Below, one piece after another: positions 1-9,473 of a stretch of 64,000 nt of DNA. Source of the DNA: CBDFKQ01 sp965248855 (lineage in GTDB: Bacteria; Bacteroidota; Bacteroidia; Cytophagales; 172606-1); NCBI GenBank assembly GCA_965248855.1, contig CBDFKQ010000013.1, forward strand, positions 62,001-126,000, written 5' to 3'. How positions within the stretch are numbered: the first letter of the stretch is position 1; each line of letters starts with the position of its first letter. The translations under genes and the position numbers were made by a program. The notes beneath the pieces were generated by a model. It was given only the letters and a program-made list of their open reading frames with translations, was not told the DNA's origin and searched no databases.

Positions 1-18
1 AAAGTAAAAAAATTATTT

Positions 19-798
19 ATGAATATTAATAAAAAGCTAATATTAATTTTTGTTTTTATTGCATTTTCAAAAATGAGCCATGCCCAAGGCGAATTGGATT
101 TTAAGAAATTAATACATGATTTTGGAAACATAGAAGAAGGGAAAGAAGCAAAGTTTGAATTTGTATATCAAAATTCCGGAAATGCTCCTGTTATAGTTTC
201 GGCTGCACAACCATCATGTGGATGCACTATTGGAGAATTTACAAAAGAGCCGGTATTACCGGGAAAAGCCGGAAAAGTTACTGCTATATATAATACTGTG
301 AACAGACCCGGCAGCTTTTATAAAACAATTTCAGTAACTAATAACGGTAAATTACATTCCGTTTTACTTACCATAAAAGGAACTGTCGTTCCTAAATCTC
401 AAATTCCGGCAGTAACAGCCGAGCAATTAAAAAAATCTCCTATACTTTCTTTAGCGGTGTCGGAACATAATTATGGACAAGTTGAAAAATTAAAAACAGT
501 TTCCACCGAGATAAAATTAAAAAATTCCGGAAAAAGTGCGCTTAAAATTAACAGCGTCAGCAGCCCCTGTCATTGCTTTGCTTTTACAGTTTCTAACACA
601 TCAATTGCACCCGGAGACAGTGCCGGCATAGAATTTAAATATACACCAAGAGTTGTAGGAGAAAGAAAAGAGTTTGTAAATGTTTTTTCAAACGATTTAA
701 ACAAACCTCAAATAGAATTACAATTTCAGGCAAATGTGGTTGAAAGTTTAACCAATCCAAGTGTGGTGAAGGAAGAAAAAATTAAAGCTCCTTTTTAG
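19..798 (+). CDS. DUF1573 domain secreted protein
   Basis: A 259-residue exported protein with an N-terminal signal peptide (about residues 1-22, cleavage after SHA). It contains two copies of the DUF1573 immunoglobulin-like fold, at about 27-120 and 145-240. Each copy has the typical 'HDFGNIEEG' or 'HNYGQVEKL' opening, a cysteine-containing core (PSCGC, SPCHC) and a 'G...F..' strand pattern. DUF1573 proteins are common periplasmic or surface proteins of Bacteroidota with no firmly known role. The gene is followed by a strong hairpin shared with the convergent lptD-like gene. Family assignment is confident; function is unknown. Confidence 0.85.
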   Translation: MNINKKLILIFVFIAFSKMSHAQGELDFKKLIHDFGNIEEGKEAKFEFVYQNSGNAPVIVSAAQPSCGCTIGEFTKEPVLPGKAGKVTAIYNTVNRPGSFYKTISVTNNGKLHSVLLTIKGTVVPKSQIPAVTAEQLKKSPILSLAVSEHNYGQVEKLKTVSTEIKLKNSGKSALKINSVSSPCHCFAFTVSNTSIAPGDSAGIEFKYTPRVVGERKEFVNVFSNDLNKPQIELQFQANVVESLTNPSVVKEEKIKAPF

Positions 799-800
799 TT

Positions 801-849
801 AAATATATTAAAAGGGTTTCAATATAATTGAAACCCTTTTAATATATTT
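801..849. terminator. Bidirectional intrinsic terminator between DUF1573 gene and lptD
   Basis: Perfect 23-bp inverted repeat (801-823 and 827-849) with a 3-nt loop. It has A-rich and T-rich outer parts and a GGGTTTC/GAAACCC core. It lies between two convergent genes, and the lptD stop codon (848-850) falls inside the right arm. The symmetrical A/T flanks suit termination from both sides. Confidence 0.85.
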
Positions 850-3709
850 AATGATCATAAAAACTACGTTGTCTGGTAATTTTCAAATCTTGTAACAATG
901 TTGATTTTGCGCGGATTGTAAAACTATACGAAGTATAAGTTCCAAAAGGGATCCAACTTATCAGCATATCCCAACAATGTAAATCCCGATTAATATTTAA
1001 ACTTGTATAACTTAATTCGCCATGTTGAATATCATATCCGGTTGTAAAACCAACTTTAAATTTTTGTGTAAGGCTTAAATTTCCATTAAAATTGGCAACT
1101 TGAGTTAATTGTGAATTTTGGAATCCTATTTTTGAATAATTAAAATTATAACTGATGTTTAAGCTCCAGGGAATGTTCCAATCTACATAATTATTCGGGT
1201 TTGCTTTAATTGCTGCCAGTTCCGACTGAACAGCAGGGTTTGTAGAATTAGCTGCCTTTTGAGCAGCAGGATTTGTTTTAGATTTACTCGCTTTAGGATT
1301 TAAATTAGTACTCATTGAAAAGGTTATATTTGAAAGTTGCCCAATACCTTTGTGGCTTATTTCTTGTCCTGTTCCTTCTGTAATAGTATTGTTAGGTGCC
1401 CATGAATATTTATCAATTTTCCTTTGGTAAATTGTTCCTCCTCTGCCTGTACTATCCAATATATATTTATACGGATCTAAAGTACCGAAAATACTGATAT
1501 TAAACTTATTATTAAATAAACGGGTAGTTGCGTTAAAATTAAAAGGCGACAGTTTATATTGTTTTGCAAGAAAATTATAGCTACTGCTTATACCAAACGC
1601 GTCTAATATGGAAACTTTAACAAATTTACTCTTTTTGGAAGAAGAATTTTGAGAAGTGTCGGCTTTTGCTTTTACTTTCATTTCCAAAGTATTGTTTAAC
1701 GAAAAACTTAAACTTCCTGACCTTCCACTTGATGGGCCACCCAGAAAAAAACCGGAATACCTTGATATTGATTTTTCATCATATTTATTTAAATTAGATC
1801 CATCAGTATAAGATCCATTTACCTGCACATTTTGATAAAAATCATATTTAGCAGCAGAGAAATCAGGTGCATAACTCATACTGAAACTGGGTATTAAAGT
1901 ATGGCGAATAGCTTCAACTTTCCTTCCGCCAATTTGATAAGTACCGAATATGCGAGTAGTTATACCTACGCTTGTTGAATAATTATAAAACCTGGAAAAT
2001 TTATTGATTGTATCAATCTTAATACCACCTGTTTTGGAATCACGAATATAATTTAATCTCTTTAAGTACCATGTTTCATTATAGCTGAAAGACGGGCTTA
2101 CGCTAAAAAATCTTAATAACCTTAACGTTAAACTAATTGGCACACTATTAACTGCTCCCAACTGTGCCCTATCTAATATTGTTGGAAAGTTTTTAATAAA
2201 TGAAAGAGTATCTGTTTTGGTTAATGAACGAGGATCAGTTAAATAATCACCTTTTGAAGCTACGAACGGAAGGCCCGATCCTGATAAGGTATTTAAATTT
2301 GTAAGTTGATTTGTTCCCCTGATTGAATAACCTATACTAAGGGTTTGCCACCATTTAATACCTGAACTTGTAATGCTTTTAAAATTTAAAGGATAAATAC
2401 GATTCATGTTCAAACTAAAATCGGGCAAAGACATATTCATTATTTTTGTTGCAACATTCATATCATGCCTTACAGTAATTGCCGCACTAAACGGAGTGCC
2501 GGTAAATACTTTTGAATAAGTAATATTTGAATTAAAACTTGCCGATAATCTTTGCGAGGGGTCGGTTAAATTATTTCTTGCATTGTAAGTATTTGATCCC
2601 GCATTTACAGAAGCAGAAAACCTGCTGCTTCCTTTTGATTGTGGTGCGTGAGACCATCTAATCCAAAAATCCTGAATCGCAGTTCTTTCCCCTTCATCTC
2701 CGGTTAACCTTTTATTATAGCTTAATACCAATGTTCCTGTATATCGATACTTAACTAAATATTGAGATGCAATATTTAATCCCCAACCACCTTTAGAATA
2801 TATTTCTCCGGTAAATGCAATATTTGTATATTGGTTAGCTGCCCAAAAATATCCTCCCTGGCGTAAATAAAAACCTCTTCCGGTAGGTTCTTCCCCATAG
2901 CTGGGTATTATAATACCGGACTTTCTTGTTTGAGTATTAAGTGGAAAAATTCCGAAAATAAAACCAATCGGTGTAGGTATATCTGCCAAATGGAAATTAA
3001 ACGGTCCAACAACAATTTGTTTATTACTTACCATTTTTATTTTATTTGCCTGAATATAAAAATGGGGATGAGCCAAATTGCAAGTGGTATACATACCTTT
3101 ACCCAAATATAAATTTCCTTCTTCATCTTTTTTTACAATCTTCCCCTGTATAAATCCATCACCTTGCTTGGTTACTACTTTTTGTATTAAACCCCGTTTA
3201 GATTTAATATTATATCTGATTTTCTCTGCCTCCATTTCTTCATTCTCATTTTTAAATTTTGGCATTCCAATAATCACCCCTGAGGAATCAGGCACTCCAA
3301 CTGCTGTTATTTCATTATTGCGTTGGTCAATATTTAATCTTTCGGCATCTAATTTAATAGAACCGTATTTTACCCATGCATTCCCGATTAAATTAACCGT
3401 TTTGCTTTTATTATAATACACAATGGAGTCTTCAGAGTGGTAGTTAATAGAGGTTTCTATATCTTTTCTCTTATTGATAGAGTCTTGCTTTGCAATTCTT
3501 ATAGAATCTTTAGGAGATAGCCTTGTGCTATCCATTCTATATTGTGTTTGTTCTGTAGGCGGTGGAGAAACCGGATTTTGGGCGTGCAGTGAGATGATAT
3601 TACCAATTGAAAAATATATTCCAATCCACAATAACCACAATAATATTTTTTTCAGAATTAACAAAAATTTTACATTTTTGTGCAAATGTAGTGGAATAGA
3701 ATTAAACAT
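848..3709 (-). CDS. lptD: LptD-like outer-membrane LPS assembly protein
   Basis: A 953-residue outer-membrane protein. A signal or anchor segment (about 24-44) is followed by a Ser/Pro-rich stretch. Next comes an OstA/LptA-like beta-jellyroll region (about 85-200) with the repeated 'A.....YN...K.G.I' pattern and a 'YTTCN' cysteine. The long C-terminal part is rich in aromatic beta-strands, as expected of a beta-barrel. In LptD-family proteins the barrel inserts lipopolysaccharide into the outer leaflet. The length suits the large Bacteroidota LptD-like proteins. The gene is divergent from an amidase-MCE operon, all envelope genes. The disulfide cysteines of E. coli LptD are not recognisable here, so the mechanism is inferred from the family. 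Confidence 0.85.
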   Translation of the reverse strand: MFNSIPLHLHKNVKFLLILKKILLWLLWIGIYFSIGNIISLHAQNPVSPPPTEQTQYRMDSTRLSPKDSIRIAKQDSINKRKDIETSINYHSEDSIVYYNKSKTVNLIGNAWVKYGSIKLDAERLNIDQRNNEITAVGVPDSSGVIIGMPKFKNENEEMEAEKIRYNIKSKRGLIQKVVTKQGDGFIQGKIVKKDEEGNLYLGKGMYTTCNLAHPHFYIQANKIKMVSNKQIVVGPFNFHLADIPTPIGFIFGIFPLNTQTRKSGIIIPSYGEEPTGRGFYLRQGGYFWAANQYTNIAFTGEIYSKGGWGLNIASQYLVKYRYTGTLVLSYNKRLTGDEGERTAIQDFWIRWSHAPQSKGSSRFSASVNAGSNTYNARNNLTDPSQRLSASFNSNITYSKVFTGTPFSAAITVRHDMNVATKIMNMSLPDFSLNMNRIYPLNFKSITSSGIKWWQTLSIGYSIRGTNQLTNLNTLSGSGLPFVASKGDYLTDPRSLTKTDTLSFIKNFPTILDRAQLGAVNSVPISLTLRLLRFFSVSPSFSYNETWYLKRLNYIRDSKTGGIKIDTINKFSRFYNYSTSVGITTRIFGTYQIGGRKVEAIRHTLIPSFSMSYAPDFSAAKYDFYQNVQVNGSYTDGSNLNKYDEKSISRYSGFFLGGPSSGRSGSLSFSLNNTLEMKVKAKADTSQNSSSKKSKFVKVSILDAFGISSSYNFLAKQYKLSPFNFNATTRLFNNKFNISIFGTLDPYKYILDSTGRGGTIYQRKIDKYSWAPNNTITEGTGQEISHKGIGQLSNITFSMSTNLNPKASKSKTNPAAQKAANSTNPAVQSELAAIKANPNNYVDWNIPWSLNISYNFNYSKIGFQNSQLTQVANFNGNLSLTQKFKVGFTTGYDIQHGELSYTSLNINRDLHCWDMLISWIPFGTYTSYSFTIRAKSTLLQDLKITRQRSFYDH

Positions 3710-3818
3710 TGTTGATTGAAAAAAAATTATTCATACTAAAATTTTATAAAATTATTTTTAAATAAATTAGAATAAAATTTAAAAAGATATAAACTTAGAA
3801 TAAAAATATAATAAACGA

Positions 3819-3826
3819 TATATTTG
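3819..3826 (+). promoter_or_regulatory. Putative -7 promoter box (TAnnTTTG) for the amidase operon
   Basis: TATATTTG matches the Bacteroidota -7 consensus TAnnTTTG and lies 44 nt before the amidase ATG. No convincing -33 TTTG is seen at the usual spacing, so this is a motif match only. Confidence 0.4.
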
Positions 3827-3870
3827 GGTGCTTAATGTAAAAATGCGTAATATAATTCATGTAAAATTTA

Positions 3871-4761
3871 ATGACTATCGTTCCAAAACAATTTTTCAAA
3901 AATTATCTTAATACTTTTCTTAAGGATTTTTTATCTGATATTAATTCAAAACTAAAACAATCGATCCATACATATTTATTTCCATGGTTTATATTACTAT
4001 TTTTAATTTTTATATTTGGAGGGTTTAAAAGCTTTCATCATAAGGCATATAAAATTAAAACGGTTATCATTGATGCGGGGCATGGTGGGAAAGATCCCGG
4101 CACTCATGGTAAGTTTGTAAAAGAAAAAGATATAGCTCTAAAGGTGGCATTAAATGTCGGGAAATTAATCAGGGAAAATATACCGGGGGTAAAAATTATT
4201 TTTACCAGAAAAACGGATGTTTTCATAGAATTAGATGAACGTGCAAATATCGGGAATAGAAACCATGCAGATCTTTTTATTTCTATTCATTGTAATGCAA
4301 ATCCTTTCTCATCTGCAATTTACGGAACAGAAACCTATACAATGGGCCTTCATACCTCTGAAGAAAACCTTGAAGTAGCAAAAAGAGAAAATTCGGTAAT
4401 TTTACAGGAAAAAGATTATAAAGGAAAATATGATGGCTTTGATCCTGAGTCGCCCGAAGCTTATATTTTATTATCAAACTTTCAAAGTGCATTTATTGAT
4501 AACAGTTTAAAATTTTCTGAATTAGTAGAAAAACAATTTAAATATAAAGCGGGCAGAAAAAGCAGAGGTGTTAAGCAAGCCGGATTTTTAGTATTAAGGC
4601 GAACTGCCATGCCTTCATCACTTATTGAAATTGGATATTTAACAAATGCAAAAGAAGAAATTTTCTTAAAATCAAAAGATGGTCAGGATAGGATAGCATC
4701 TGCCATTTATAAAGGTTTTAAGGAATATAAGCAAACCATTGAATCAGTAGGAGAAAATTAA
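3871..4761 (+). CDS. N-acetylmuramoyl-L-alanine amidase (Amidase_3)
   Basis: A 296-residue zinc amidase that cleaves the bond between MurNAc and the stem peptide of peptidoglycan. One membrane-spanning signal anchor (about 36-51) places the catalytic domain (64-290) in the periplasm. The zinc site is visible: His71 in DAGHGG, Glu85 and His140 in SIHCNAN. The catalytic Glu253 sits in SSLIEIGYLTN. All conserved residues are present, so it should be active. It is first in an apparent operon with an MCE gene (26-nt gap) and bioF. Its role in cell separation or wall remodelling is inferred from the AmiC family. Confidence 0.92.
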   Translation: MTIVPKQFFKNYLNTFLKDFLSDINSKLKQSIHTYLFPWFILLFLIFIFGGFKSFHHKAYKIKTVIIDAGHGGKDPGTHGKFVKEKDIALKVALNVGKLIRENIPGVKIIFTRKTDVFIELDERANIGNRNHADLFISIHCNANPFSSAIYGTETYTMGLHTSEENLEVAKRENSVILQEKDYKGKYDGFDPESPEAYILLSNFQSAFIDNSLKFSELVEKQFKYKAGRKSRGVKQAGFLVLRRTAMPSSLIEIGYLTNAKEEIFLKSKDGQDRIASAIYKGFKEYKQTIESVGEN

Positions 4762-4787
4762 ACAATAAATAACCACAGAATAATAAC

Positions 4788-5732
4788 GTGAAAATATCTA
4801 AAGAAGCAAAAATAGGACTTCTAGCTGCCATATCGGGCACATTACTTTATTTCGGATTTAATTTTTTAAAAGGGAGTGATTTTTTTTCCAGTACAAATAA
4901 ATATTTTGTAGTTTATAAAAATATTGATGGGCTGACAGAATCTAATCCTGTTTCTTTAAATGGACTGACTGTAGGTAAAATTAAAGATATTGAAATTTTA
5001 AAAGAGCAGGACAATGCCTTAAAGGTAACTTTTGATGTAAAAAGAGGGATTAAACTTAACGATTCCAGTAATGTATTACTTGCCGACAATGGTTTACTTG
5101 GCGGAAAAGTGTTAATGTTAAGCATTGGTAAAGGTAAAAAAGAATTGGAGCCCGGCGAGTCTGTTAATGGTTTTACAGATAAAGGTTTATCGGCGATGAT
5201 TAAAGAAAAAGCATCTCCTATCCTATCAAGTATTGATTCAACAGTTTATTCTATGAATCAAAGATTAAAAGAATTTGAAATGGTTGAGGCGAATTTAAAT
5301 AAGCTTTTAATAAATTTTAATCAAACAGCCAACATACTTAATGGTACCATTAATGAAAACAGAATTGTTTTAAACAGTGCCATGAAAAACTTGCATTTGT
5401 TGACTTCTACTTTAAATGATTCGGAAACCGGTATTAAACCATTAATGTCTAAGGCAAATAAATTTGTTGATACTTTAAATAGAATGGAACTTGCCAAAAC
5501 AATAAACAAGGCCAACCAAACTATAGAGAACCTGAATTTATTGTTGGGTAAAATCAATTCAGGCCAAGGGAGCATGGGAAAAATAATGAAAGATGATTCT
5601 CTTTATACTAATTTAAATCATACTGCTGCTGATTTAGATAAATTATTTATTGATTTAAAAGATCATCCTAACAGATATGTGCATTTTTCTCTATTTGGGG
5701 CAAAAGAGAAAAAAAATGCTAAGACAAAATAG
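4788..5732 (+). CDS. MCE/MlaD family lipid-transport protein
   Basis: A 314-residue protein that starts at a GTG codon: the sequence reads GTG AAA ATA TCT, and no nearer ATG gives the N-terminal anchor. An N-terminal transmembrane helix (about 9-26) precedes an MCE domain (about 38-115, with 'GLTESNPVSLNGLTVGKI'). A long helical tail (about 130-300) with Asn/Leu heptads follows. MCE proteins form rings that carry phospholipids between inner and outer membranes. The partner ATPase and permease (MlaE/MlaF-like) are not in this window. The spacing of 26 nt from the amidase and 10 nt to bioF indicates co-transcription. Confidence 0.88.
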   Translation: MKISKEAKIGLLAAISGTLLYFGFNFLKGSDFFSSTNKYFVVYKNIDGLTESNPVSLNGLTVGKIKDIEILKEQDNALKVTFDVKRGIKLNDSSNVLLADNGLLGGKVLMLSIGKGKKELEPGESVNGFTDKGLSAMIKEKASPILSSIDSTVYSMNQRLKEFEMVEANLNKLLINFNQTANILNGTINENRIVLNSAMKNLHLLTSTLNDSETGIKPLMSKANKFVDTLNRMELAKTINKANQTIENLNLLLGKINSGQGSMGKIMKDDSLYTNLNHTAADLDKLFIDLKDHPNRYVHFSLFGAKEKKNAKTK

Positions 5733-5742
5733 ATTTTGGTAA

Positions 5743-6879
5743 ATGAATACCATCGAAAAAACATTACTCGATAAACTTGAGCAAAGAAAAATTGATGGAA
5801 ATTATCGCTCTTTAAAACCGGAATCAGGTAAAGTAGATTTTTGTTCAAACGATTACTTGGGTCTATCTTCAAATAAAGACCTTTCAGAATTAATCGAGAA
5901 AAACAGTAAAGCAATAAAAATAAAAAACGGATCAGGTGGCTCACGGTTATTAAGTGGCAATTCTCAATTTGCAGTAGAGTTGGAAACTTATCTTTCCTCA
6001 ATCTTCAATTCGGAGAAATCATTATTTTTCAATTCAGGTTATACAGCAAACCTTGCTATTTTATCTGCTATACCTCAAAAAGGAGATACTATTTTTTATG
6101 ATCAACTCATTCATGCAAGCCTGAGAGAAGGCGGCAGATTAAGTTTTGCCCAACAATATTCATTTAAACATAATGATTTAAATGATCTTGAAAAGAAATT
6201 AAAAAGAACACAAGGAAATAAATTTGTTGTTGCTGAATCTGTATATTCAATGGACGGAGATTTTGGAGAATTAGAAGGTCTTTTGCATTTATGCGAAAAA
6301 TACGATGCTTATCTGATTTGGGACGAAGCCCACAGTACAGGTGTTTGGGGAAGTAATGGAAATGGAATAGCATGTAGTAAAACTTTACAAAAAAATATTT
6401 TTGCCCGTATTTACACATTTGGCAAAGCTATGGGGGTTCATGGTGCTGTTATATCAGGTTCCGAAATTTTAATTGATTACCTTATTAATTACGCAAGGCC
6501 TTTTATTTATACTACGGCACCACCTTTACATAATTTAATTTCCGTAAAAAGTTCTTTTGAGTTTTTAAACAATAATATTTTTTTGCAAAATAAGATTTAT
6601 GAAAAAATTTTATTTTTTAAATTTATCATTACAAATTTCTTTGTTGAAATTAAAAATAAATTAATCCCTAGTGATAGTCCTATTCAGGTAATTACTATTG
6701 GAGGAAATCAAAAAACAACATATGTTGCTGAAAAATTGCAAGAAGAGGGTTTTGATGTGAGGCCTGTTTTATCACCTACTGTTAATCCCGGTTCTGAAAG
6801 ATTAAGGATATGTTTGCACGCTTTTAATACGGACGATGAAATTAAAGAAATGTTAAGTGCATTAAATAAATTGATTTAA
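5743..6879 (+). CDS. bioF: 8-amino-7-oxononanoate synthase-like PLP enzyme
   Basis: A 378-residue fold-type I PLP enzyme of the alpha-oxoamine synthase family. The Schiff-base lysine is Lys228 in TFGKAMG. The PLP-contacting motif DEAHSTG is at 194-200, and the ring-stacking His124 follows DQLI. The N-terminal 'FCSNDYLGL' signature is typical of this family. BioF condenses pimeloyl-thioester with L-alanine in biotin synthesis. No other bio gene is nearby, so a related oxoamine synthase (for example Kbl- or Spt-like) is possible, but the short length and motifs favour BioF. It is the last gene of the amidase-MCE operon. Confidence 0.82.
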   Translation: MNTIEKTLLDKLEQRKIDGNYRSLKPESGKVDFCSNDYLGLSSNKDLSELIEKNSKAIKIKNGSGGSRLLSGNSQFAVELETYLSSIFNSEKSLFFNSGYTANLAILSAIPQKGDTIFYDQLIHASLREGGRLSFAQQYSFKHNDLNDLEKKLKRTQGNKFVVAESVYSMDGDFGELEGLLHLCEKYDAYLIWDEAHSTGVWGSNGNGIACSKTLQKNIFARIYTFGKAMGVHGAVISGSEILIDYLINYARPFIYTTAPPLHNLISVKSSFEFLNNNIFLQNKIYEKILFFKFIITNFFVEIKNKLIPSDSPIQVITIGGNQKTTYVAEKLQEEGFDVRPVLSPTVNPGSERLRICLHAFNTDDEIKEMLSALNKLI

Positions 6880-7010
6880 TTATATTGTTATTTGTTAGAG
6901 CAATTAATGAGAATCAAAATAAAAAAATATAAATAAAATCAGTATTTACTCTTGATTTAATAAAAATAAACTTCGATTTTTACAATAAATATATAAAACA
7001 ATTTACACGC

Positions 7011-7310
7011 ATGAATTTTAATAACCCTTCATCAACAAAGAATGATAACTCATTTAAATCAGAACAGATTAACAAATTAACTATAAAACAATTTGAAGAT
7101 GTGTGGGAAGATGATGATGAAACGGATGAAGCTGATTTAGATGGAGATGATTTAAACGATCCTGAAGAAGATGTTTTTATTGATGAAGATGATTTTAAAG
7201 GAATTTTACCTGAGGACGAAACACTTTACAAAGATGATTTTGAAGATGATGATGATATAGAAGATATTGAAGAGGAAGATGATGAGGCCTTTGATGACGA
7301 TTTATTTTAA
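7011..7310 (+). CDS. Highly acidic small protein, function unknown
   Basis: A 99-residue protein. The first third is Asn/Ser/Lys-rich. From about residue 28 it is almost entirely Asp and Glu with scattered Phe, Leu and Tyr ('DDLNDPEEDVFIDEDDFKG'). There is no signal peptide or membrane segment, so it is probably cytoplasmic and disordered. Small acidic proteins of this kind occur in Bacteroidota, but I do not recognise a named family. It is followed at once by an intrinsic terminator, which supports a real transcript. Function is unassigned. Confidence 0.65.
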   Translation: MNFNNPSSTKNDNSFKSEQINKLTIKQFEDVWEDDDETDEADLDGDDLNDPEEDVFIDEDDFKGILPEDETLYKDDFEDDDDIEDIEEEDDEAFDDDLF

Positions 7311-7323
7311 ACAAAGAAAGAAA

Positions 7324-7349
7324 CCCTCCCATAAAGAGGGCTTTTTTTT
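7324..7349 (+). terminator. Intrinsic terminator after the acidic-protein gene
   Basis: Short GC stem (CCCTC at 7324-7328, GAGGG at 7336-7340) followed by a run of eight T's. It ends just before the stop codon of the convergent esterase gene. Confidence 0.8.
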
Positions 7350-7353
7350 AAAC

Positions 7354-9303
7354 TTATTTATCTTTTGTAATTCCATCCCAATTATCAGTTCTGAATGGTG
7401 AAGCCGGCAAACCTTCTTTATTATATAAATTGCAACCATCGGGATTGTCAGCCCAGGCATACCTAACAGCAACCGGGTTTATAATTTGATCACTCCATAC
7501 AATTATATCATTATTTTCAATTTTTGCCTGAGCCCAAACGAATTTTTTATCATTCCCCGCTATTTCAAAGTATTTAAGTTCAGCACCCATTGCTGCAAGG
7601 CCGCTACCAATGTTATCAAATGAAAGTTTAATTTTATTCCCAATTACATTTAATGATTTATATGTAGGGCCCGAAAAAATAATATTATTCTCGTTATATG
7701 CTATTTTCATTGCATTTAAGGCCAATCGTTTTCCAACATCTGCCTTATTTTGAGGATGTATATTATTTGCATCTCCAATATCAATTATCACTGCTTGTCC
7801 GGTTTTAGGAAGAGATAATGTCATACTTTGTGCTTCTCGAAGTTCTGCCCATTCGCTTTCCGTAGGATGGTTAACTACATTTTTAAAATTTGCCAGTTGA
7901 ACATATAAAAAAGGAAAATCACCAATATCCCAATTCTTTCTCCAGTCCTTAATCAAAGAAGGAAATAACTTTCTGTATTCATAAGCCTTACCTGCATTAC
8001 TTTCACCCTGATACCAAATCGCACCTTTAATTCCATAATTAATTAAAGGCTTAATCATTGAATTATATAAAACTGTAGGTTGATTTGGAAATCCATTGCT
8101 TACAGTGGGGTTTGGCGGTACATCTTTATCTGATACAGAAACTTTATATTTCCATTCACCGGCCAAAGGAATTGTTTCTGAAGCTGTAGTAATGTTAAAC
8201 TTTTTTTCATTTCCATGAATTCCTCCTCCCCCACCTGTATCCCATACTTTTATTATAATTGTATTAGACCCCGGTTTTAAAATTTTAGGATTTATAATAT
8301 ATTTTCTTTCTTCAGAATACCCGGATGTATTTCCAACCTGAATTCCGTTTATAAAAGTTGTATCGATATCATCTATACCGGGTATTGTAAGAGTAATTGT
8401 ATTTTTAAGATCAGATTGTTTTAAATTAAATTCCTTTCTAAAAATTACAATCCCATCAATTTTTAAACCATAAGTTTCCCAAAGACCGGGTAGATTCATT
8501 TTTTGCCAATCCTTTGTATTATAATCAGGGTTTATCCAATCCTTATTTATTTTATCTTTTTCAACAATTGCATTTTTCCAGATAAGATATTTATCCTGCG
8601 CCTGCTTTATAATATCATCATTGGTGAAATTTTTTAATTTATTTATTGCAGATATGTAATTTGGAAATTCTGACAGGCCTTCATAACTTATCCATGCTTC
8701 TGCTACCGTCCCTCCCCATTCACTTGATATTAAACCAATTGGTACTTTATACTTTTCGTATAAATTTTTGGCAAAGAAATATGCAACTGCAGAAAATTCC
8801 GGTAAATTTTCAGGATTAACTCCTGCCCAATTTTTATTTATTTTTGCATCTTCACGAACCTGTACATTGTACTTATCTGCAATATCTATTAATCTAATAT
8901 TAGGATTGTTTGCAGTTTCCATTTCGGTTTTATATTTATCACCGAGCCATTTCATTCTCCATTCCATATTTGATTGGCCTGAACATATCCATACATCACC
9001 AATTAAAATGTTATTTATAGTTATAGAATTTTTACCTTTAACCTGCATATTAAATGGCCCTCCCGATTCAGAAGGTTTTATTTTCACTAACCATTTACCG
9101 CTTGCATCGGTTGTTGTTGTATAACTTTGGTTTTTAAATAAAACAGTAATCTTTTCACCACTATCGGCCCATCCCCATATTTTATTCGAAATATTGCGTT
9201 GTAATATCATATTATCTGCAATAATACCGGGTAGCCTGATATCAGCGAAAGAGCTGACATAGAAGAAATAAATTACAATGGCCGACAGAAAAAATTTATT
9301 CAT
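7354..9303 (-). CDS. Sialate O-acetylesterase (SGNH family)
   Basis: A 649-residue exported esterase with a signal peptide (about 1-20, ending SSFA). It removes O-acetyl groups from sialic acids or similar glycans. The nucleophile Ser111 is in ICSGQSNMEW, a second conserved block is WYQGESNAG, and the catalytic His lies in the late 'NIHPQNK' segment. A carbohydrate-binding-like beta region is inserted in the middle (about 275-400, with 'GGGGGIHG'). The family is usual in glycan-degrading Bacteroidota. The gene stands alone, with no PUL genes beside it, so the natural substrate is not shown. Confidence 0.9.
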   Translation of the reverse strand: MNKFFLSAIVIYFFYVSSFADIRLPGIIADNMILQRNISNKIWGWADSGEKITVLFKNQSYTTTTDASGKWLVKIKPSESGGPFNMQVKGKNSITINNILIGDVWICSGQSNMEWRMKWLGDKYKTEMETANNPNIRLIDIADKYNVQVREDAKINKNWAGVNPENLPEFSAVAYFFAKNLYEKYKVPIGLISSEWGGTVAEAWISYEGLSEFPNYISAINKLKNFTNDDIIKQAQDKYLIWKNAIVEKDKINKDWINPDYNTKDWQKMNLPGLWETYGLKIDGIVIFRKEFNLKQSDLKNTITLTIPGIDDIDTTFINGIQVGNTSGYSEERKYIINPKILKPGSNTIIIKVWDTGGGGGIHGNEKKFNITTASETIPLAGEWKYKVSVSDKDVPPNPTVSNGFPNQPTVLYNSMIKPLINYGIKGAIWYQGESNAGKAYEYRKLFPSLIKDWRKNWDIGDFPFLYVQLANFKNVVNHPTESEWAELREAQSMTLSLPKTGQAVIIDIGDANNIHPQNKADVGKRLALNAMKIAYNENNIIFSGPTYKSLNVIGNKIKLSFDNIGSGLAAMGAELKYFEIAGNDKKFVWAQAKIENNDIIVWSDQIINPVAVRYAWADNPDGCNLYNKEGLPASPFRTDNWDGITKDK

Positions 9304-9422
9304 TTGATATATAATTTGGTTTTAAAGTATAAATTAAATAAGATAAAACTATATAAAAAAAATATTACATATATTTTTGAATTAAATATTTGATTTAAGA
9401 AAAGATAATAAATTAAAAAAAT

Positions 9423-9430
9423 TACATTTG
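9423..9430 (+). promoter_or_regulatory. Putative -7 promoter box (TAnnTTTG) for the peroxiredoxin gene
   Basis: TACATTTG lies 43 nt before the peroxiredoxin ATG and fits the Bacteroidota -7 consensus. A clear -33 element at standard spacing is not visible. Confidence 0.45.
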
Positions 9431-9473
9431 CTATGCCAATCATTTATTGAAATAAAAAATAGTTATACTTAAT

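Noticed and set aside
2930..3719. Three plus-strand ORFs opposite the lptD gene
   Set aside because: They lie fully inside a strongly supported minus-strand gene and have no family features.
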